Source: JBOHBN01 sp050698355 (GTDB taxonomy: Bacteria > Actinomycetota > Actinomycetes > Streptosporangiales > WHST01). From it: 26,689 nucleotides of DNA. Shown here in pieces: positions 21,963 through 26,689 of this stretch. The translations under genes were made by a program, and so were the position numbers. Below the pieces are notes generated by a model that worked only from the letters and a program-made list of their open reading frames with translations, ran no database searches and was not told the DNA's origin. The stretch spans positions 1 through 26,689 of the forward strand of contig JBOHBN010000175.1 in the NCBI GenBank assembly GCA_050698355.1, in the 5' to 3' direction. Numbering within the stretch: position 1 is the first letter of the stretch; each line of letters opens with the position of its first letter.

Positions 21963-21991
21963 CTGGCGCGAGACGGGTGGATCCTATTGGG

Positions 21992-22762
21992 ATGATGGAT
22001 GACGCTGTGCGGAGGCGCGTAAATGGGCACGGTTCTGGCCGTGCGGGTACCTACGGCGTCGACGGCGGTGCCATCGTTTTGCCGCTCTTCGGGCTGCTGG
22101 AGGCCGGGCTGACAGTCGCCACGGTCGCGATGCAACAGCGCCGCCGCTACTGGCTGGCCCTTCTCACCGGATCTGCGGGGTTCGTGCTGGGCGGTGTCGC
22201 CGGCAGCTACTTGTACAGCTCCCTGCGAGGCAAGTTCACGGTATGGGCCGAGGTTCTCGACGAGCTGGGGCTGCATGGTCATGAGCGGCTCCTCGACATC
22301 GGGTGCGGGCGCGGGGCGGTGCTGCTGCTCGCGGCGCGACGCCTGCCGTCCGGCCGGGCGGTCGGCGCGGATGTGTGGCGACGCCGCGACCAGACCGGCA
22401 ACACCCGCGCGGCCGCGGAGGGCAACGCAACAATGGAAGGCGTGGCGGACCGCGTCGAATTCGCCGATGCCGACGCCCGGGATCTGCCGTGGCCGGTCGG
22501 GTCGTTCGATGTGGTGGTGAGCAACCTAGCGATCCACAACATCACCGGAGCGGACGGGAGAAGCCAAGCGCTGGGCGAGGCGGTGCGCGTGCTGCGCCCC
22601 GGCGGGCGGCTACGAATCATCGACCAGCGCGTCGACCGCTACGCCGACACGCTGCGCGCCGCCGGCTGTGTCGACATCACCGTACGGCGGATGGACTGGC
22701 GAATGTGGTTCGGCACTCCCGGAGACGCCCTGGCCCTGGTCTCGGCGACCAAACCGCACTAA
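21992..22762 (+). CDS. Membrane-anchored SAM-dependent methyltransferase
   Basis: 256 residues from ATG 21992 (ATG 21995 is equally possible). The frame is open from 21071, but that part is the complement of thyA. Two hydrophobic helices come first, at about 26-46 (GAIVLPLFGLLEAGLTVATVA) and 54-76 (YWLALLTGSAGFVLGGVAGSY). A class I methyltransferase domain follows: LLDIGCGRGAVLLLAARRLPSG (motif I, about 100-121), VEFADADARDLPWPVGSFDVVVSNLAIHNI, and VLRPGGRLRIID. This layout, with two N-terminal helices holding a cytoplasmic UbiE-like domain, is seen in uncharacterised bacterial proteins and suggests a lipid or membrane-associated substrate. It is divergent from thyA. It is followed at 115 nt by the XRE-cupin gene, which has its own promoter. 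Confidence 0.82.
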   Translation: MMDDAVRRRVNGHGSGRAGTYGVDGGAIVLPLFGLLEAGLTVATVAMQQRRRYWLALLTGSAGFVLGGVAGSYLYSSLRGKFTVWAEVLDELGLHGHERLLDIGCGRGAVLLLAARRLPSGRAVGADVWRRRDQTGNTRAAAEGNATMEGVADRVEFADADARDLPWPVGSFDVVVSNLAIHNITGADGRSQALGEAVRVLRPGGRLRIIDQRVDRYADTLRAAGCVDITVRRMDWRMWFGTPGDALALVSATKPH

Positions 22763-22790
22763 TTGAGCAGCGCTGTTCCAACCGGGAGTC

Positions 22791-22819
22791 TTGCCAGGAC
22801 ACCAGCGAACGTCTAATGT
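22791..22819 (+). promoter_or_regulatory. Sigma-70-type promoter of the XRE-cupin gene
   Basis: TTGCCA (22791-22796) and TAATGT (22814-22819) are separated by 17 bp, an optimal spacing. Transcription would start near 22826, just upstream of the palindromic operator, leaving a leader of about 50 nt with GGAGG at 22865-22869. Confidence 0.65.
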
Positions 22820-22836
22820 CAGCCGAACGAATGCAC

Positions 22837-22854
22837 TGTTCGTTATAGCGAACA
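22837..22854. promoter_or_regulatory. Palindromic operator upstream of the XRE-cupin gene
   Basis: The site has arms TGTTCG and CGAACA around TTATAG, one mismatched pair in 18 bp. A further CGAAC half-site lies at 22824-22828. It sits 10-30 bp downstream of the predicted transcript start, where a bound repressor would block elongation or initiation. Autoregulation by the XRE-cupin protein is likely. Confidence 0.6.
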
Positions 22855-22877
22855 AGTGATCGCTGGAGGCTGGGCCG

Positions 22878-23456
22878 GTGCAGAAGGCGGACGACCCGCT
22901 CGACGATGCCGAGGCGTTGGGCGAGCGGATCCGCACCTTCCGGTCCATCCGCGACCTTTCACTGCGCCGCTTGGCCAGCGCCGCCGGGCTCAGCCCCGGG
23001 TTCCTGAGCGAAGTGGAACGCGGACGGGCGAACGTCAGCATCGGCAGCCTGCGGCGTATCGCGAGCAGCCTGGGCCTGACGGTCGCGGACCTGTTCGTGG
23101 ACGAGGGGGCGAACGGCCCCAAGCTCGTCCGGCGCGACGAACGCCCGACCCTCCCGACCGGCACCGGGGCGCGCAAGTACCTGCTGTCCCAGCGCCCGCT
23201 CAAGTACCTCGAGGCGTACGTCGGGGAGTTCGACCCGGGCGGCTCCACGGGCGCGGACCAGTACAGCCACGGCGACGCCCAGGAGCTCTTCCTCGTCATG
23301 TCCGGACGGGTCACGTTGTCGCTCGGCGACCAGGTGATCGAGATGAGCGAGGGAGACAGCATCGAGTACTCGACGTCGACACCGCACCGGGCGGCGAACG
23401 CGGGCGACGGCCCCGCAGAGGTGCTGTGGCTCGTCGCTCCCCCGACCCTCGACTGA
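22878..23456 (+). CDS. XRE-family regulator with cupin domain (PuuR-like)
   Basis: 192 residues from GTG 22878, with GGAGG 8 nt upstream. Residues 14-70 are an XRE helix-turn-helix: LGERIRTFRSIRDLSLRRLASAAGLSPGFLSEVERGRANVSIGSLRRIASSLGLTVADLF is read in pieces along this span, with SPGFLSEVERGRANVS as the recognition part. Residues 105-190 are a cupin: YSHGDAQELFLVMSGRVTLSLGDQ, EMSEGDSIEYSTSTPHRAANAG. This is the architecture of PuuR and other small-molecule repressors controlling amine, amino-acid or polyamine catabolism. The FAD amine oxidase gene starts 24 nt downstream, so the pair parallels puuR-puuB. A promoter and palindromic operator are visible upstream. The likely effector is an amine or its derivative; this is inference from context. 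Confidence 0.9.
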   Translation: MQKADDPLDDAEALGERIRTFRSIRDLSLRRLASAAGLSPGFLSEVERGRANVSIGSLRRIASSLGLTVADLFVDEGANGPKLVRRDERPTLPTGTGARKYLLSQRPLKYLEAYVGEFDPGGSTGADQYSHGDAQELFLVMSGRVTLSLGDQVIEMSEGDSIEYSTSTPHRAANAGDGPAEVLWLVAPPTLD

Positions 23457-23480
23457 CGACCCGACAGGAGTGAACGCGCA

Positions 23481-24908
23481 ATGGAAAGCCCGACCGTAGC
23501 GACGAAGGCAGCCGCAGGGCCACGCATGCTTGCCAACGGCGGCGTGTCGTTCTGGCATGCGTCGCTCGGCGGGCGTCCCGCCCCGCGCCCGTCGCTGCCA
23601 GGTCCGGTGCACGCCGACGTCGTGATCGTTGGTGGGGGCTTCACCGGCCTGTGGTGCGCGTACTACCTCAAGACCGCGCAACCAGACCTCGACGTCATTG
23701 TCTGCGAGAAGGAGTTCGCCGGCTTCGGTGCGTCTGGACGCAACGGCGGCTGGCTCTCGGCGAAGGTGGCCATCTCGCGCCAGCGTTTCGCGGCCGCACA
23801 CGGGACGGCCAGTGTGATGCGGCTGGAACACCTGATGACCGAAGCCGTCGACGAGGTCATCCGCGTCGCCGGCGCAGAGGGCATCGACGCGGACATCGTC
23901 AAGAACGGCCTGCTGCAGGTCGCCACCACGCCCGCGCAGTTCCAGCGCCTGCAACACGTACTGGAAGAGGACCGCCGGTGGGGCAGGACCGAGGCCGACG
24001 AGCGACTGCTCTCCGCCGACGAGACCGCCGAGCGCCTGCGCATCCCCGGCACGCGCGGCGCGGCCTTCTCCCCGCACTGCGCGCGCATACAGCCGGCCAA
24101 GCTCGTACGCGGCCTGGCCGCGGCGGTGGAACGAAAGGGCGTACGCATCTTCGAGCGAACGCCGGTGACCGAGATCCGGCCGGGCGCGGCGGTCACCCCG
24201 TACGGCGTGGTGAGCGGCCGTACGATCCTGCGTTGCACCGAGGGCTTCACCGCCGGCATCCGCGGCGAGCGCCGCACCTGGCTGCCGATGAACAGCGCGA
24301 TGGTGGTCACCGAGCCGCTCGACGACCGCACCTGGCGCACCATCGGCTGGTCACGCGCCGAGCTGTTCGGCGATATGGCGCACGGGTACACCTACGCGCA
24401 GCGCACCGCCGACGGGCGGATCGCGATCGGCGGCCGCGGGGTGCCGTACCGCTTCGGTTCCCGCTGGGACACCGACGGCCGTACGCAGGTGCAGACGATC
24501 AAACAGCTGGTACGCGCGCTTCGGCAGCACTTCCCGACCGTGCCGGCATCGGCCGTCGCGCACGCCTGGTGCGGGGTGCTCGGGGTGCCGCGCGACTGGT
24601 GCACGACCGTCGGGTACGACGAGGCGTCCGGGCTCGGCTACGCCGGCGGATACGTCGGCCACGGCGTCACCACAACCAACCTCGCGGCACGCACGCTCGT
24701 AGATCTCACCCTCCAGCGCGACACCGACCTCAGCCGGCTGCCCTGGGTCGGCAACCGTAGTCGGCGCTGGGAGCCCGAGCCGCTGCGCTGGGCCGGCGTG
24801 CACACCGTCTACAACCTCTACCACCTGGCCGACCGGATCGAACGGCGCGGCGGCACCGGTACGGCGCTCCCGGCGCGTCTCGCCGACGTGATCGCCGGGC
24901 GGCCGTGA
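23481..24908 (+). CDS. FAD-dependent amine oxidoreductase (gamma-glutamylputrescine oxidase-like)
   Basis: 475 residues from ATG 23481, with AGGAG 12 nt upstream. N-terminal SFWHASLGG is the segment seen before the FAD fold in PuuB/OrdL-type oxidases. The Rossmann motif is ADVVIVGGGFTGLWCAYYLK (45-64), then EKEFAGFGASGRNGGWLSAK (76-95), a hallmark of this DAO subgroup. The closing motif is GLGYAGGYVGHGVTTTNLAARTLVDL. The family oxidises secondary or primary amines (gamma-glutamylputrescine, N-methyl amino acids and similar) to aldehydes plus peroxide, in the cytoplasm. It is in an operon with the XRE-cupin regulator. No glutamylputrescine synthetase or aldehyde dehydrogenase is adjacent, so the substrate remains open. 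The gene is convergent, by only 16 nt, with the polysaccharide lyase gene, with no hairpin between. Confidence 0.87.
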   Translation: MESPTVATKAAAGPRMLANGGVSFWHASLGGRPAPRPSLPGPVHADVVIVGGGFTGLWCAYYLKTAQPDLDVIVCEKEFAGFGASGRNGGWLSAKVAISRQRFAAAHGTASVMRLEHLMTEAVDEVIRVAGAEGIDADIVKNGLLQVATTPAQFQRLQHVLEEDRRWGRTEADERLLSADETAERLRIPGTRGAAFSPHCARIQPAKLVRGLAAAVERKGVRIFERTPVTEIRPGAAVTPYGVVSGRTILRCTEGFTAGIRGERRTWLPMNSAMVVTEPLDDRTWRTIGWSRAELFGDMAHGYTYAQRTADGRIAIGGRGVPYRFGSRWDTDGRTQVQTIKQLVRALRQHFPTVPASAVAHAWCGVLGVPRDWCTTVGYDEASGLGYAGGYVGHGVTTTNLAARTLVDLTLQRDTDLSRLPWVGNRSRRWEPEPLRWAGVHTVYNLYHLADRIERRGGTGTALPARLADVIAGRP

Positions 24909-24924
24909 ACTTGGGCGGGCCGCG

Positions 24925-26689
24925 TCAGCGTGGTCGCAGCGTGGCGGTGAAGGTGCGGCCGTACGCGTGGTGTGTCGTCGCCGTCACCCGCGTACCACCG
25001 GCCACGGCTTCGATCCGTACCCCCCTGTCGGCGGTGAGCTTGGTCATCGGCCGGCCGCGCACGACCACGGAGACCTGGTCGCGGTCCATCGTCGGGTCCG
25101 AGAGCGACAGCGTGAGGTTGCCCCGTCGCCGCTCTCGCATGAGCACGGACGCGGGCCCGTCGATGGCCAGCCTGGACGCGTGTTGCGTTCCGTCCGCGAA
25201 CACGTTCGCCGCGATGAGCCCCAGACCCTCGTGCCTGATCGCCTGTACGCGCGAGTTGTTGCGCAGCACGGTCAGCGGCCCGTCCGCGTACGACCGGAGC
25301 TGTTCCTTGCTCGCGTTGGGTACCAGCGCATACGCCAACGCTCGCCGTTTCGCGCCGCCCGGCTGCTCGAAGGACACGCCGAAGACGCTCTTCGTCACAT
25401 CGGTGTCCGGGTTGGAGACGCGCACCACGCGACGGCTGTGGGTGACGCGGTCGAGCCCGACGTGCACCGCACCGCCGTCGAGGAACAGGTAGCCGACCGA
25501 GGTGCCGTCGGCGCCGTTCGCGTAGTGCAGCCAGGACAGCTCGGCGCTCCCTGTGCCCGACCAGGCCCCGCCGTCGCGGCGCCGGCCGACCAGCGCAACC
25601 TCGTCCCCCGGGTCCGCGATCCGGCTGTCCACGGTGGTCACCACCGCACGGCCTGCACCGTCGCCGACGCCCACCGCGAGCACGACGATCTCGTCGTCGA
25701 GCAGGAACCAGGACTTGGTCGCGTTCGCGTTCCGGTAGACCACGAAGTCGTCGGGCAGCAGGCCGGCCTGCTTGTCGCGGTACGCGACGTCGTTGGACTG
25801 CACCATTCCGGCCGCACCGTACGGACCGAGCGTGGCGCCGCCGGAGAATGTGTTGGTGCCGCGCGGGAAGTAGACGTACTTGTTCTGCGACTCCGACGAC
25901 GAGGTGAAGTGCAGCGGGTGATCCGGATTGTCGTAGTAGAGCTTCCCGTACAGCTCGGGGATGGTCTTGCGCTCCTCGACCGGCGAGGTCACACCGGCAA
26001 GCCGGTACGGCGAGACCGTCGTGTAGTAGTCGACGCCGAACGCCTCGGTCTGGTCCTGACCCGACAGGTAGAGGTAGTAGGCACCGTCGCCCTGGAACCA
26101 GGGCATCAGGTTCTCGCCGCTCATGTACTCGTACTTGCTGATCCGATCGGAGCTGCGCGCGAGCGCGAACGCGTACCCCGGCCGCCGATGCACGGCCCTG
26201 TCCATCGCGTTGAACGCGACGCTGCGCCGTGCCGGGTTGAGGTCCTCGGCGGGGATGGACCCGTCACGCAGGATCTTGGCGTAGCGCACGATCGTCACCG
26301 GCGAGACGAAGCCGTCGGGGTCGAGTGTCGCCCGCGACGTCTTGTCGATGAACTTCACGTACCCCTGCAAGGCCGTTGCGTCCGCGCCAGTCGCGTAGCC
26401 GGAGAGGTCGACGACGGCCTCGACCACCTCGGCCACGTCCTCGTAACCGGTCTTCGTCCTGGAGATCGCGCGGCCCTTGACGACCTCCATCATCCAGCCC
26501 TCGAAGATCAGCGGCGCGAACCCGTTCTCTACCCAGCCCTGCACTACGCCGACCAGGTCACCACCGCGGGCGTACGGCGTGCCGTCCAGGATCTTCACCG
26601 TCTGCACCACGCGGGTGAGCAGTCCCTTGCCGTACGACCCGGTGTACGCGACGGAGTCGTGCTGGATGAATGACCCGTCGGCGTAGTAT
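24925..26689 (-). CDS. Family 8 polysaccharide lyase, C-terminal part (5' end outside window)
   Basis: 587 codons are visible; the frame is open at the window edge (first full codon at 26688), so the N terminus with any signal peptide and much of the alpha/alpha toroid is missing. The first visible residues, YYADGSFIQHDSVAYTGSYG, carry the catalytic His (26659-26661) and, 9 residues later, the Tyr that acts as acid/base in PL8 enzymes. RISKYEYMSGENLMPWFQGDGAYYLY is the next conserved block, followed by beta-sandwich domains (WFLLDDEIVVLAVGV, VTTVDSRIA, SVGYLFLDGG). PL8 members cleave hyaluronan, chondroitin or xanthan by beta-elimination outside the cell. Which polymer is used here cannot be told. 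No transport or sugar-processing gene for its product adjoins it within the window. Confidence 0.92.
   Translation of the reverse strand, partial: YYADGSFIQHDSVAYTGSYGKGLLTRVVQTVKILDGTPYARGGDLVGVVQGWVENGFAPLIFEGWMMEVVKGRAISRTKTGYEDVAEVVEAVVDLSGYATGADATALQGYVKFIDKTSRATLDPDGFVSPVTIVRYAKILRDGSIPAEDLNPARRSVAFNAMDRAVHRRPGYAFALARSSDRISKYEYMSGENLMPWFQGDGAYYLYLSGQDQTEAFGVDYYTTVSPYRLAGVTSPVEERKTIPELYGKLYYDNPDHPLHFTSSSESQNKYVYFPRGTNTFSGGATLGPYGAAGMVQSNDVAYRDKQAGLLPDDFVVYRNANATKSWFLLDDEIVVLAVGVGDGAGRAVVTTVDSRIADPGDEVALVGRRRDGGAWSGTGSAELSWLHYANGADGTSVGYLFLDGGAVHVGLDRVTHSRRVVRVSNPDTDVTKSVFGVSFEQPGGAKRRALAYALVPNASKEQLRSYADGPLTVLRNNSRVQAIRHEGLGLIAANVFADGTQHASRLAIDGPASVLMRERRRGNLTLSLSDPTMDRDQVSVVVRGRPMTKLTADRGVRIEAVAGGTRVTATTHHAYGRTFTATLRPR

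Noticed and set aside
21071..21991. Long open frame joined to the methyltransferase
   Set aside because: It is the antisense of thyA; high GC keeps such shadow frames open.
1..26689. Mobile element, CRISPR, tRNA or rRNA genes
   Set aside because: No transposase, integrase, spaced direct-repeat array or recognisable RNA gene was found on either strand.

Overview
High-GC DNA, densely coding on both strands, with ATG/GTG starts, frequent ATGA-type gene overlaps, apparently leaderless genes (thyA, a merR-type gene), and a sugar ABC importer without its own ATPase. Together these point to a soil- or host-associated actinomycete (Actinomycetota). The genus cannot be fixed from the sequence. Both ends cut through genes. 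No rRNA, tRNA, CRISPR array, transposase or phage gene was seen.

Layout. (1) 3-4872, plus strand: the tail of an MHS-type metabolite/proton symporter, an M20 amidohydrolase, a YtcJ-type metal-dependent amidohydrolase and an agmatinase/arginase-family ureohydrolase. They look like an uptake-and-hydrolysis pathway for an amide or guanidino compound. A 50-nt near-perfect hairpin separates the last gene from the others. (2) 4928-7220: an alpha/beta hydrolase divergent from a MerR-type regulator and a translationally coupled short-chain dehydrogenase. A typical MerR promoter (20-bp spacer over a dyad) lies between them. (3) 7275-8717, minus: a DHA2-type drug/proton antiporter. (4) 8718-9030: a regulatory gap with two LacI-type operators. 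(5) 9031-16615, plus: lacI, two sugar ABC permeases, a lipoprotein binding protein and three consecutive ADP-ribosylglycohydrolase-family genes. The middle enzyme has lost metal-binding residues. This is the most unusual unit: a LacI-controlled importer tied to a trio of ADP-ribosyl/ribosyl hydrolases. (6) 16664-18178, minus: a TcuA-like flavoprotein dehydrogenase. A 44-bp perfect palindrome separates it from the trio. (7) 18332-20467, plus: a membrane protein with an HExxH motif, then a DAO-family FAD oxidoreductase. (8) 20565-21835, minus: the thyA-folA folate/thymidylate operon, closed by another long palindrome. (9) 21992-22762, plus: a membrane-anchored SAM methyltransferase. (10) 22878-24908, plus: an XRE-cupin regulator and an FAD amine oxidase, resembling a PuuR-PuuB pair, with a visible promoter and palindromic operator. 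(11) 24925-26688, minus: the C-terminal part of a family 8 polysaccharide lyase, including the catalytic His/Tyr region.

Across regions, catabolism dominates: amidohydrolases, a ureohydrolase, amine/flavin oxidases, a sugar-type importer and a polysaccharide lyase, each with its own local regulator. The housekeeping pair thyA-folA sits in the middle. Function calls rest on motifs read by eye. Substrates are mostly unassigned.
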